Shown here piece after piece: positions 32,833 to 44,268 of a DNA stretch of 64,000 bases; the first letter of the stretch is position 1, and each line of letters opens with the position of its first letter. A program made the position numbers and the translations under genes. The notes beneath the pieces are model-generated. The model did no database searches. It was not told where the DNA came from and worked only from the letters and a program-made list of their open reading frames with translations. The stretch lies in NCBI GenBank assembly GCA_023399375.1, contig JAEWPX010000138.1, positions 18,929-82,928 on the forward strand, read 5' to 3'. Source of the DNA: Pseudomonadota bacterium. GTDB lineage: Bacteria; Desulfobacterota; Desulfovibrionia; Desulfovibrionales; Desulfovibrionaceae.

Positions 32833-35264
32833 TGGTCCAAATCGTTGGGATCGACCAGATCGAAGCCGGTCACCGTGACGTCGTCCTCCATGCGCACGAG
32901 CATGACGCCCTGCGTCGCGCGGCCCACGGAGCTGATGCCCGAAACCGACAGCCGGATGATCTTGTTGGCCGAGGTGAGCAGCAGCATTTCATCGTCGGGG
33001 CTGACCATGACCGCGCCGATGACCTGGCCGGTCTTTGGCGTCACGCGCATGTTGATGACGCCCATGCCGCCGCGGTTGCGCACCGGATAGTGCTCGATGG
33101 AAGTGCGCTTGCCGTAGCCGTTGGCCGAGATGGTCAGCACTTCGTCGCGGCCGTTGCCGGTCATGATGACCCCGGCGGCCACACGGTCCGCGCCCTTGAG
33201 CGCGATGCCCTTGACGCCTGCGGCGGCGCGGCCCGTGGGCCGGATGCCGGAGATGTGGAAGCGATTGGAAAGGCCCTGCTGCGTGGCGAGCAGAACTTCG
33301 GCGTTATCGTCGATTTCCTTGACCGTGAGCAGCTCGTCGCCTTCCTTCAGTGTCACGGCGATGATGCCCGTGCTGCGGCAGTTCTTGTAAAGGTCGGTGC
33401 AGGAGCGTTTGACCATGCCGCGGCGCGTCACGAACAGGAAATAGCGCTCGAAGGAAAATTCGCGGATGGCCAGCGCCGTTGCCACGAATTCCTCCTTGTC
33501 CATGGGCAGCAGGTTGGCGATGTGCGCGCCCTTGGCCGTGCGCTGTCCCTCGGGAATCTGGTGCACGGGCAGCATGAACATGCGGCCGAGGTTGGTAAAA
33601 AGCAGCAGTTGCTGATGGTTGGTGGTGGCGCAGAAGGACTGGACGAAATCGTCTCCCGAGGTGGAGACGCCGGCCACGCCCTTGCCGCCGCGCTTTTGCT
33701 GCTGGTAGTTGTCGATCTTGGTGCGCTTGATGTAGCCGCGCCGGGACAGCGTGATGACCACGTCCTCGTCCGGGATGAGGTCGAGGATGTTGATCCCTTC
33801 CAGGTCCTCGAGGACCTCGGTCTTGCGCGGCGTGGCGTAGCGCTCCTTGATTTCCCTGATCTCGTCGCGGATGACGCCGCGCAGCACTTCCTCGTTTTCA
33901 AGGATCGAGTGCAGGTATTCGATGAGCTTGATGAGTTCGTTGTACTCGTCGATGAGCTTCTGGCGCTCGAGGTTGGTCAGGCGCTGCAGGCGCATGTCCA
34001 GGATGGCCTGGGCCTGGCGCTCGGACAGGCCGAAGCGCTCCATCAGGCGCTCGCGTGCCTCCACGGCGTTCTTGGACGCACGGATGATGGACACGACCTC
34101 GTCGATGTTGTCGAGCGCGATGCGCAGGCCTTCGAGGATGTGGGCGCGCTCTTCGGATTTGCGCAGGTCGAACGCCGTGCGGCGCAGGACCACTTCCCGG
34201 CGGTGGGCCAGGAAATGTTCGAGCATCTGCTGGATGTTGAGCGTGGCCGGCCGGTTGTCGGCCACGACCATCATGTTGATGCCGAACGAGGTTTCAAGGG
34301 GCGTGTACTTGTACAGGGCATTGATGACGATGTCCGCGATGACGCCCTTTTTAAGGTCCAGGACGATGCGGATGCCCTTGCGGTCGGACTCGTCGCGCAG
34401 GTCGGACACGCCCTCGATGCGGCCGTCGTTGATAAGGGCCGCGATCTTCTCCACCAGCGAGGACTTGTTGAGGGCATACGGGATCTCCCGGATGACCACG
34501 GACTGGTAGTCCTTCTTGCGTTCCTCGATCTCCACCTTGCCCCGGATCTTGATGCTGCCGCGACCGGTGGTGTAGGCGTCGAAAAGCCCCTTGCCGCCGT
34601 AAATGGCCGCACCGGTCGGAAAATCCGGACCATGGATCAGGGCGATGATGTCGCGCACGTCGCAGTGGGGATTATCGAGCTGGTGGAGCAGGCCGTCGCA
34701 GAGTTCGCCCAGGTTGTGGGGCGGTATGTTGGTGGCCATGCCCACGGCGATACCCGAGGAGCCGTTTAAAAGCAGGTTCGGCACCTTGGTCGGTAGGACC
34801 GCCGGCTCGTTGAGGGAGTTGTCGTAGTTGGGCCGGAAATCGACGGTTTCCTTTTCGATGTCGGCCAAAAATTCGCCGGCCAGGCGCGACATGCGCACCT
34901 CGGTGTATCGCATTGCCGCCGCGGCGTCGCCGTCGATGGAGCCGAAGTTGCCCTGGCCGTCCACGATGGGGTCGCGCATGGAGAAATCCTGGGCCATGCG
35001 CACCAAGGCGTCGTACACGGACTGGTCGCCGTGGGGGTGGTATTTACCGATGACGTCGCCGACGACGCGGGCGGATTTCTTGTAGGGCCGGTTGAACGTG
35101 TTGGACAGCTCGTGCATGGCGTAAAGGATGCGCCGGTGCACGGGTTTGAGGCCGTCGCGCACGTCCGGAATCGCCCGGCCGATGATGACGCTCAAGGAGT
35201 ATTCCAGATAGGACTTCTTGAGCTCTTCCTCGATGTTGATCACATTGCTCACGGTATGCTCCAT
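32808..35264 (-). CDS. gyrA: DNA gyrase subunit A
   Basis: An 818-residue gyrase breakage-reunion subunit. The catalytic tyrosine is Tyr120 in AAMRYTEVRMS. The GyrA box is QQKRGGKG, followed by the DNA-wrapping beta-pinwheel with blades such as GVMLVRMEDDV. In the quinolone region the sequence is HPHGDQSVYD: Gln81 stands where E. coli has Ser83, while Asp85 (E. coli Asp87) is kept. It lies downstream of gyrB with 181 bases between, including a long hairpin repeat. The C-terminal tail is short and overlaps the lipoprotein gene. Confidence 0.98.
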   Translation of the reverse strand: MEHTVSNVINIEEELKKSYLEYSLSVIIGRAIPDVRDGLKPVHRRILYAMHELSNTFNRPYKKSARVVGDVIGKYHPHGDQSVYDALVRMAQDFSMRDPIVDGQGNFGSIDGDAAAAMRYTEVRMSRLAGEFLADIEKETVDFRPNYDNSLNEPAVLPTKVPNLLLNGSSGIAVGMATNIPPHNLGELCDGLLHQLDNPHCDVRDIIALIHGPDFPTGAAIYGGKGLFDAYTTGRGSIKIRGKVEIEERKKDYQSVVIREIPYALNKSSLVEKIAALINDGRIEGVSDLRDESDRKGIRIVLDLKKGVIADIVINALYKYTPLETSFGINMMVVADNRPATLNIQQMLEHFLAHRREVVLRRTAFDLRKSEERAHILEGLRIALDNIDEVVSIIRASKNAVEARERLMERFGLSERQAQAILDMRLQRLTNLERQKLIDEYNELIKLIEYLHSILENEEVLRGVIRDEIREIKERYATPRKTEVLEDLEGINILDLIPDEDVVITLSRRGYIKRTKIDNYQQQKRGGKGVAGVSTSGDDFVQSFCATTNHQQLLLFTNLGRMFMLPVHQIPEGQRTAKGAHIANLLPMDKEEFVATALAIREFSFERYFLFVTRRGMVKRSCTDLYKNCRSTGIIAVTLKEGDELLTVKEIDDNAEVLLATQQGLSNRFHISGIRPTGRAAAGVKGIALKGADRVAAGVIMTGNGRDEVLTISANGYGKRTSIEHYPVRNRGGMGVINMRVTPKTGQVIGAVMVSPDDEMLLLTSANKIIRLSVSGISSVGRATQGVMLVRMEDDVTVTGFDLVDPNDLDQCPSTDAS

Positions 35265-35398
35265 GAAGGGTATGCCGATGTCTCCGGCGACCAGGAACGT
35301 CGTCCCGGTCTCCCGGATAAGGGATCTCTGGATGCTGGAACCTTTTCCCGGTTCGCTCCACCCACCCCCCCTTTAAAAGTCTTTGGAAAGGGGCCTGG

Positions 35399-35426
35399 GG
35401 AAAACCTTTCTTCAGAAAGGTTTTCC
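35399..35426. repeat. Long hairpin element between gyrB and gyrA
   Basis: Perfect 13-base arms, GGAAAACCTTTCT and AGAAAGGTTTTCC, surround a two-base loop. Together with the flanking CTTTAAAAGTCTTTGG this resembles a second type of intergenic hairpin element. It lies 19 bases after the gyrB stop. It may attenuate or process the gyrB-gyrA transcript; there is no T run directly after it. Confidence 0.6.
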
Positions 35427-35445
35427 ACAGATTCTTCTCTCCCTC

Positions 35446-37847
<2,402 letters not shown>

Positions 37848-37851
<4 letters not shown>

Positions 37852-39038
37852 GCGATGTCTTCCTCGCTATAGTACGTCTCTTCCACGATTTTCATGGGCA
37901 TGATGATGACCAGGCACTCGGGGTCCTCTTCGCCGGTGATGCCGCAGGGGCCTTCCGACCCTGTAAGGGTCAGGGTCACGCGGGCGGCGTTGAAATGCCC
38001 GAGGATGTCGATGATGTCCTTGGTCGGGAAAGCGACTTTTTCGAGCTCGCCCGAAAAGACGCATTCCAGGGTTTCCGCGGCCTCGCCCGCCTCCTGGCCC
38101 TGGCTGCGCAGGGAGAGCTCGGTGGGGCCGTCGAACAGGAAATAGGCGCAGCGGTTGTTGTCGGTGTTGAAGATGGCCACGCGCTCCAGGGCGTCCACCA
38201 GTTCCAGGCGGTCGATGGACAGCGTGGAAACGCCTTCGGTCTTGAGCTTGGAAACGAAGGTGTTGTAATCCGGATACTGGTAATAGCTCAAGGGCAGGCT
38301 GAAGGTCTCGATTTTGGGCGCGGCGGCCTCGTCGGCGGGATCCTTCTGCTGGGTGCGGAAGAAAAGCCGCTTCTGGCTGATGGCCAGTTCGATCTCGTCG
38401 GCCGTGAGCCAGCGCTTGAGTTCGGCCACGTATTTCTTCTGGATGAGGATGCCGTCCTCGGGAAGCAGGGCATGGACGTCGTCGTTGAAAAAACCGACCA
38501 GGGAGAACTGGTGGCCGTTTAAGCCGCAGACTTCCACCTTGGCCTCGGGCGCGGGCTTTAAGAACATGCAGGCCATGGCCTCCATGGTGTCCTCGTCGGA
38601 GATGCAGTAGGCCACGCGGTCGATCAGTTCCTGGAGGAAGTCGCCGGACCAGGTGACGGCCTCGGCGTCGGGGAAAGGCGAGAAGCTCTGGAACCAGTTG
38701 CGGTCCGACACGGGCAGCTTGTAGCGCCGCGTGCCCTGTTTGATCAGCAGGTTGCCCGAGGCGGCGTCGAGGGTCAGGCCGATCTCGCCCGGCGGGAGCT
38801 TGCGCACCAGTTCGAAGAAGTTCTTGCCCTGCACGCCGCAAAGGCCCTCTTCGGTGACCTTGGCCGCGTACTGGCCGGTGAACTCCAGGCTCGAATCCGT
38901 GGACAGGATGCGCAGCACGCCCGAGGCGGCCTCGAGCCAGATGGTGCGCAAGAAGGCCGCCCCGGTCTTGGCCGGGATGATGGCCGACGATTTTTGCAGG
39001 CCGTCGATGATGTCGTTTCGAAAGACCTTCAGTTGCAT
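37848..39038 (-). CDS. dnaN: DNA polymerase III beta sliding clamp
   Basis: A 396-residue sliding clamp that holds DNA polymerase III on the template. It has the three-fold clamp layout with N-terminal QLKVFRNDIIDGLQ, a central FPDAEAVTWSG region and the C-terminal IIMPMKI segment that corresponds to the MPMR partner-binding motif. It is about 25-30 residues longer than E. coli DnaN, partly from a linker with QQKDPADEAAAP. A TAAGGAGAC ribosome site supports the ATG at 39038. It belongs to the dnaA-dnaN-gyrB-gyrA group. Confidence 0.95.
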
Positions 39039-39095
39039 GGGCGTCTCCTTAACCGGCGCTGCCGCGCGGCTGTATTGGCAATTTTCAGGTTGGAG

Positions 39096-39134
39096 GCCTC
39101 CGGCGGCCAAAGGGCTTGCGCCCTCTGGACTCCC
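39096..39134 (+). repeat. Dispersed hairpin repeat, copy 4 (AAAGGGC type)
   Basis: GCCTCCGGCGGCCAAAGGGC then GCCCTCTGGACTCCC, almost identical to copies 1 and 3. It lies between dnaA and dnaN, antisense to both genes, and within 60 bases of the dnaN start. Confidence 0.8.
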
Positions 39135-39317
39135 TTCTCCTTGCGATTCACACTGCGGCAGGGATTCCTCTTAATGGGTAGAAAAGAATTTTTGTGGGAT
39201 CAGTAGAAGGAGCCTCGTATGTCGCTTTTGTGGTTAACATGCCATTATCGTACATGAAAAAAGGAAACTCCCTGTGAACGGGCAAGGCGCGAAGGAACGG
39301 CGCGCCGCGACTTGGGC
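39135..39317. other. AT-rich dnaA-dnaN gap, weak candidate for an origin element
   Basis: This part of the gap is AT-rich and holds two copies of TTTTGTGG (39190-39197 and 39226-39233). The second runs into TGTGGTTAA (39229-39237), one base away from the inverse DnaA box TGTGGATAA. No full-consensus box cluster is present. It must also hold the dnaN promoter. Origin function is possible from location alone. Confidence 0.25.
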
Positions 39318-40652
39318 TCAAGCCGGACCGCCCTGGCGGCATTTTTTCGCCAATTGCCGGAAAAGAAGTTTCGTTTCTCTGTCATCATCCTGAATTTTTT
39401 GAAACTTTCTGATGGAATAAAGCACCGTGCTGTGGTCCTTGCCGCCAAAAGCCTTGCCGAGCGCCGGGTAGGACATGCCGAGCAGGGTGCGGCACAGGGC
39501 CATGGCGGCTTGGCGGGCGAACACGAGTTCCTTGCGCCGCGACTGGCCGGTGATGTCGGTCGCGGGCAGGCCGAAATGCTCGGCGCAGACGGCGATGACG
39601 CGCTCGGGCGTGACCTCGGGCAGGGCCTGGTCCTCGGAGAGGCGGATGTGGCGGGCGAATTCGGCGTCGCTGAGTTCCTTACCGCTTAGGCGGCGGAAGG
39701 CCTCGATGCGCAACAGCACGCCTTCGAGCTGGCGGAAGCCCTCGAAGCGGCTGGCCAGGGTGACGATGCGGTCCCGGGCCAGGCCCAGGCGCTTGTCGCG
39801 GTTGGCCGCTTCCGTGAAGGCGATGCGCACGTCGAGGTCCGGGGCCTTCAAATGGACCATGAGGCCCCATTCCAGGCGGGACTTGAGCGTGGGGGAGAGG
39901 AAGTCGCACGCGCCCACCCGTTCGCGGCTGGAAAAGACCATCTGCTTGCCGGCGTCGTGAAAGGCGTTGAAAAGGACCACGAGCTCCTGTTCCATTTCCG
40001 GGGAACGCTTGAGGTCGGTCAGTTCGTCGAGGAACAGCCACTGGCTGGCGGCGATGGCGGCGCGCACCTCGTGGCGGTTGGCGCCGGCGTCGGCGAAAAG
40101 GCTCTGGATGTCGGCCACGGAGCCGAAATACACGGTGCGCACGGGGCGCAGGCGCGAGGCGGCGTTGGCCATGGCCCGCAGCAGATGGGACTTGCCCGCG
40201 CCCGAGGGGCCGCAAACCAGGAACGGATTGTAGCGGACCTCGCCGCCCTGGGCCACTTCGCGCGCGAGCGCCAGGGGAAAGTGGTTCTTTTCGTTGACGA
40301 GGAAGGAGTCGAACGTGAACCGGTGGCCGAAGGGGAAGTCCGCGGCCGCGCCGGGGAGGCCGGGTTGCGGCGCGGCATGGCCGTCGCCGCCGTCGCGGTT
40401 GTGGTAGGAGACGGCGTAGCCCGGTCCGAGGAAGCGGCGCACTTCCTTTTCGAACAGTTCCTTGGCCGAGGTTTCGAACCAGGCCGCGAAGTAGGCGTGG
40501 GGAAAGCGGACGCGACAGGAGTGGTCCGATTCGCTGACGGAAAGGTCGAGCGGATCGAACCAGCGGCGCAATTCCTGTTCGGGGCAGGTGCGCGCAAGGT
40601 GCTGGCGGAAATCGTCCTTGAGCACGCCGTTGCCGGAAGCGGTCAGCGTCAT
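39318..40652 (-). CDS. dnaA: Chromosomal replication initiator DnaA, divergent
   Basis: A 444-residue AAA+ initiator. Domain I is present at the N-terminus. Walker A reads CGPSGAGKSHLL where most DnaA proteins have GGTGLGKTHLL, and Walker B reads WLFLDELTDL rather than LLIDDIQF. The sensor/arginine region has SRLEWGLMVHL, and domain IV keeps the DNA-binding signature AFGGKDHSTVLYSIRK. It is therefore a real DnaA but a divergent one. The ATG at 40652 has only a weak ribosome site. The upstream frame to 40772 is less likely. It heads the dnaN-gyrB-gyrA group. Confidence 0.92.
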   Translation of the reverse strand: MTLTASGNGVLKDDFRQHLARTCPEQELRRWFDPLDLSVSESDHSCRVRFPHAYFAAWFETSAKELFEKEVRRFLGPGYAVSYHNRDGGDGHAAPQPGLPGAAADFPFGHRFTFDSFLVNEKNHFPLALAREVAQGGEVRYNPFLVCGPSGAGKSHLLRAMANAASRLRPVRTVYFGSVADIQSLFADAGANRHEVRAAIAASQWLFLDELTDLKRSPEMEQELVVLFNAFHDAGKQMVFSSRERVGACDFLSPTLKSRLEWGLMVHLKAPDLDVRIAFTEAANRDKRLGLARDRIVTLASRFEGFRQLEGVLLRIEAFRRLSGKELSDAEFARHIRLSEDQALPEVTPERVIAVCAEHFGLPATDITGQSRRKELVFARQAAMALCRTLLGMSYPALGKAFGGKDHSTVLYSIRKFQKIQDDDRETKLLFRQLAKKCRQGGPA

Positions 40653-40855
40653 GGGCGGTAACCGGCCAGTACAAAAAAATTTGTCATATCGGTATGTTGT
40701 AAGGAATACCCCGGACCCCTCCCCAAGGCCGCGAGGAAAAGCCACTCTAACGCATTTCGTCCTTGAAGCCAAGTGGGGGGCCGATCGTGTTGCCTTCAGG
40801 CCGGAAATGGGCCAAGTAGAGCGCCTGCCGCGAGCGCGGCGAGAGGGAGAACGGC

Positions 40856-42022
40856 ATGAGCCACGAGGTGAAAAAAACCGTCGCCGAGATCAACCGGCGC
40901 ATCGAGCAGGGCAAGGCCGTGGTGCTCACGGCCGCGGAAATGGTCGAGACCGTGCGGCGGCTCGGCAAGGTCAAGGCCGCCAAGGAAGTGGACGTGGTGG
41001 CCACGGGCACGTTTTCGCCCATGTGCTCATCGGGCATGCTGTTCAACTTCGGCCAGGAACCGCCGGTGATCAAGGCGCAGAAGGTCCGGCTCAACAACAT
41101 TCCGGCCCACGCCGGGCTCGCCGCCGTGGACGCCTACCTCGGCGCGACCGAGCTGCCCAAGGAGGATCCGCTCAACAAGATCCATCCCGGCCGCTTCAAG
41201 TACGGCGGCGCGCACGTCATCGAGGACTTGCTGCGCGGCAAGGCCGTGCGCCTGTGGTGCGAGGCCTACGGCACGGACTGCTACCCCCGGCGCGAGCTCG
41301 AAAAGGACGTGACGCTGGCCCAGCTCAAGTACGCCGCGCTTTTAAATCCCCGCAACTGCTACCAGAATTACAACGTGGCGGTGAACCTCACCAGTCGCAT
41401 CGTCTATACCTACATGGGGCCGCTCAAGCCCGGCGCGCGCAACGCCAACTTCGCCACGGCCGGCGAGCTCTCCCCGCTCTTCAACGACCCCTATTTGAAG
41501 ACCATCGGCCTTGGCACGCGCATCTTCTTCGGCGGCGGCATCGGCTACGTCATCGGCGCGGGCACCCAGCACGATCCCCGGCCCAAGCGCAACGAGCGCG
41601 GCATTCCGCTTTCCGCCGCGGGCACGCTCATGCTCAAGGGCGACATGAAGGGCATGAATCCCCGCTACGTCCGCGCGGTGTCCATCCTCGGCTACGGCGT
41701 GTCCATGGCCGTGGGCGTGGGCATCCCCATCCCGATCCTCAACGAGGACATGGCCTTTTTCACGGGCGTGTCCGACGCGGACATCGAGATGCCGATCAAG
41801 GACTACGGCCACGACTATCCCAACGGCATCGGGCGCACGCTCGGCTACGTCACCTACGCCGCCTGCCGTTCGGGCGAGGTGCTGGTCAACGGCAAGCCGA
41901 CCCAGGCCGTGCCCGTGACGAGCCTTTCCATGTCCCTGGAAGTGGCGCAGACGCTCAAGAGCTGGATCGAGCAGGGCAAATTCCTGCTGACCGAGCCTGT
42001 CGCGCCCATCGAATCGTACTGA
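40856..42022 (+). CDS. DUF39 homocysteine-biosynthesis protein (HcyBio family)
   Basis: A 388-residue protein of the DUF39/HcyBio family. In sulfate reducers and methanogens these proteins are needed, with a NIL/ferredoxin partner, for an alternative route from aspartate semialdehyde to homocysteine that uses sulfide. Visible family features are VVATGTFSPMCSSGMLFNFG, the Cys in EAYGTDCYPRR, and IFFGGGIGYVIGAGTQHDP. It ends after the core domain, so there is no fused CBS or ferredoxin module. The partner gene is not next to it. GGGAGAA precedes the ATG. It is divergent from dnaA. Confidence 0.88.
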   Translation: MSHEVKKTVAEINRRIEQGKAVVLTAAEMVETVRRLGKVKAAKEVDVVATGTFSPMCSSGMLFNFGQEPPVIKAQKVRLNNIPAHAGLAAVDAYLGATELPKEDPLNKIHPGRFKYGGAHVIEDLLRGKAVRLWCEAYGTDCYPRRELEKDVTLAQLKYAALLNPRNCYQNYNVAVNLTSRIVYTYMGPLKPGARNANFATAGELSPLFNDPYLKTIGLGTRIFFGGGIGYVIGAGTQHDPRPKRNERGIPLSAAGTLMLKGDMKGMNPRYVRAVSILGYGVSMAVGVGIPIPILNEDMAFFTGVSDADIEMPIKDYGHDYPNGIGRTLGYVTYAACRSGEVLVNGKPTQAVPVTSLSMSLEVAQTLKSWIEQGKFLLTEPVAPIESY

Positions 42023-42132
42023 CGCGCGGCCGCGCCCCCCTGTCCGCGTCCGGTGCGCCGGAATGTAAGCTGGACAAGGATCGCGGATTGCGATACCGGA
42101 TCGGGTTCTTTCACCCGACAGGAGGAAACAGC

Positions 42133-42246
42133 ATGTCCAAGCACAAGAAGATCGAGCGCCACAAGGAACTGGACCGTCGCCGCAAGCGCCGTAAGGAGCG
42201 CCTCAAGGAGCGCGTCCGCGAGGCCATCGCCGCCAAGAAAGCCTAG
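42133..42246 (+). CDS. Very small, highly basic protein, 37 residues
   Basis: A 37-residue peptide, about half of it Lys or Arg, with RRRKRRKERLKERV in the centre; one long basic helix is predicted. AGGAGG at ideal distance from the ATG at 42133 argues that it is translated. It resembles short basic peptides annotated as uncharacterised in related genomes (by recall). It could bind RNA or ribosomes. It follows the DUF39 gene by 110 bases in the same direction. Confidence 0.65.
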   Translation: MSKHKKIERHKELDRRRKRRKERLKERVREAIAAKKA

Positions 42247-42498
42247 CGCTTCCGATGCCCGTTCGGGGGAGTGCCGCTCCCCCTGCCGCGCGGTCGGGTC
42301 TCCCTGCAGCAGCGTCCCGTTTTCGGGGAAGGGCGCGCCGCCCGGCGGCGTACCGGATTTTTCCCCGCAAGACGGGCGCGCCCGAAAGGACTGCCGCGCG
42401 TCATGCGCCGGCGTTCCTTTTCGTTTCGTTTTTTGACGCACACGCCACCGGGCGGGGGAACGCCCTTGCCCGGCCCGTGATCCCCTGGGGGGCCTCCC

Positions 42499-42822
42499 AT
42501 GCCCTTGTATGAATACGAATGCCCCGTCTGCGGCCGCGTGTTCGAGGAACTGCGCCGGGCCGGCGACGAGGCTGCGGCCACGTGCGCCTGCGGCGCGACG
42601 GCGGCGCGCATCGTTTCCCTTTCCGCCTTCGCCCTCAAGGGCAACGGCTTTTACGCCACCGATTACGTCAAACGCCGCCCCGGCTCCTTCCAGAAGGACG
42701 GCAAGGGCACGATCAAGGGCACGGAAGTGCCCGTGCCCCAGCTCGCCCGCGACCCCTCGGTGCCCCTGGCCGAGGAGGAAAAGGAAGCCGAGGACGGCGG
42801 CCATCCCGAGGAGGGCGCATGA
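42499..42822 (+). CDS. FmdB-type zinc-ribbon protein
   Basis: A 107-residue protein. The N-terminal 45 residues are an FmdB/CxxC_CxxC_SSSS-type ribbon: MPLYEYECPVCGRVFEEL with a second pair in CACGA. The C-terminal part is charged and acidic (LAEEEKEAEDGG). FmdB-type proteins are widespread putative regulators with no settled role. The stop overlaps the purB start (ATGA), so the two are co-translated. The 252-base gap upstream (42247-42498) is GC-rich; no gene was recognised in it. Confidence 0.8.
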   Translation: MPLYEYECPVCGRVFEELRRAGDEAAATCACGATAARIVSLSAFALKGNGFYATDYVKRRPGSFQKDGKGTIKGTEVPVPQLARDPSVPLAEEEKEAEDGGHPEEGA

Positions 42823-44120
42823 TCGAGCGCTATACCCGCAAGGCCATGGGCGCGCTGTGGTCCCTGGAAAACCGCTTCGCCGCCTGGCTCGAGGTGGAGA
42901 TCGCCGTGTGCGAGGCCTGGGCCGAGCTCGGCCGCATCCCGGCCGCGGACATGGCCGCCATCCGTGAAAAAGCCGGCTTCGACGTGGCGCGCATCCTCGA
43001 AATCGAGGAGACCACCCGCCACGACGTCATCGCCTTCCTCACCGCCGTGGAGGAACGCGTGGGTCCGCCCGCTCGCTTCATCCACCTGGGCTGCACTTCC
43101 TCGGACATCGTGGATACGGCCAATGGTCTGCTGCTCGGCCGGGCCGGGGCCATGGTGCTCGAAACCATCGACGGGCTGCTTGCGGTCATCAAGGATCTGG
43201 CCATGCGCTTCAAGGGCCAGCTCATGATCGGCCGCACCCACGGCATCCATGCCGAGCCGTTGAGCTTCGGCATGAAGATGGCCTCGTTTTACGCCGAGTT
43301 CACCCGCCACCGCGAGCGCGTGGCCACGGCCGCCGCAGGCGTGCGGGTGGGCAAGATTTCCGGGGCCGTGGGCGGCTACGCCCACCTCGACCCGCGCGTG
43401 GAGAAGATCGCCCTGGCGCGTCTGGGTCTGGACGTGGACCCGGTTTCCACGCAGATCGTGCAGCGCGACCGCCACGCCGCCTTTTTCACCGCCCTGGCGC
43501 TTCTCGCCGGCGGCGTGGAGCGCATGGCCACCGAGCTGCGCCACCTCCAGCGCACCGAAGTGCTCGAGGCCGAGGAAGGCTTCGCCAAGGGCCAAAAAGG
43601 CTCTTCGGCCATGCCGCACAAGAAGAACCCCATTTCCGCGGAAAACATCTGCGGCCTGTCGCGCCTGGTGCGCACCAACGCCCTGGCGTCCATGGAAAAC
43701 ATGGCGCTGTGGCACGAGCGCGACATCTCGCATTCCTCCGTGGAACGCGTGATCATGCCCGATTCCACGATCCTTGCCGACTACACCGTCGCTCGCCTGA
43801 CCGGCATTTTGAAGAATTTGAAGGTCAATCCGGACAATATGGCCCGCAACATGATGGCCTCGTTCGGGCTTTTCTATTCACAGCGGGTGCTGCTTGCGCT
43901 CATCGAAACGGGTATGGATCGCCAGAAGGCGTACGAGGCCGTGCAGCGCGTCGCCATGGCCTGCTGGGAGGGACGCACTTCCTTTCCCGACGCCGTGCGT
44001 GGCGATGCCGTGATCGCGGCGAAACTCGCCCCGGCGACGCTGGATGCGCTTTTCGATCCGCAGTACTATCTCGCCCATGAGGACCTGATCTATTCCCGGG
44101 TCTTCGGCGCGGCGTCCTGA
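42819..44120 (+). CDS. purB: Adenylosuccinate lyase
   Basis: A 433-residue fumarase/aspartase-superfamily lyase acting twice in purine synthesis (SAICAR to AICAR, adenylosuccinate to AMP). It shows HLGCTSSDIVDTAN, the catalytic-histidine segment IGRTHGIHAEPLSFG and the signature loop KGQKGSSAMPHKKNPISAEN with the catalytic serine. Length is typical of the short bacterial type. The start overlaps the FmdB-type gene, and pyrE follows 148 bases later. A GC-rich hairpin (arms 44109-44117 and 44135-44143) straddles its stop codon. Confidence 0.97.
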   Translation: MIERYTRKAMGALWSLENRFAAWLEVEIAVCEAWAELGRIPAADMAAIREKAGFDVARILEIEETTRHDVIAFLTAVEERVGPPARFIHLGCTSSDIVDTANGLLLGRAGAMVLETIDGLLAVIKDLAMRFKGQLMIGRTHGIHAEPLSFGMKMASFYAEFTRHRERVATAAAGVRVGKISGAVGGYAHLDPRVEKIALARLGLDVDPVSTQIVQRDRHAAFFTALALLAGGVERMATELRHLQRTEVLEAEEGFAKGQKGSSAMPHKKNPISAENICGLSRLVRTNALASMENMALWHERDISHSSVERVIMPDSTILADYTVARLTGILKNLKVNPDNMARNMMASFGLFYSQRVLLALIETGMDRQKAYEAVQRVAMACWEGRTSFPDAVRGDAVIAAKLAPATLDALFDPQYYLAHEDLIYSRVFGAAS

Positions 44121-44268
44121 CGGCGGCTCGCCGCGGACGCCGCTTGGGAAATCGTTTCGGCCGGCGGCGTGTTTTTTTTTGCGCCGTCCCCCCGCCGGAG
44201 CGCGGAAGCACTTTTCAAACCGGGCCGCCTTTTGTATGGGGATGAAAAGGGGTCACGCGGGGAGTTTC

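Noticed and set aside
39229..39237. TGTGGTTAA as a DnaA box marking the origin
   Set aside because: A single one-mismatch box is expected by chance. Recorded only as a weak candidate element, not as an origin.
44109..44143. Hairpin across the purB stop codon as a terminator or riboswitch
   Set aside because: GC-rich arms with no T run and part of the coding sequence. A distant T run near 44171 is not attached to a stem.
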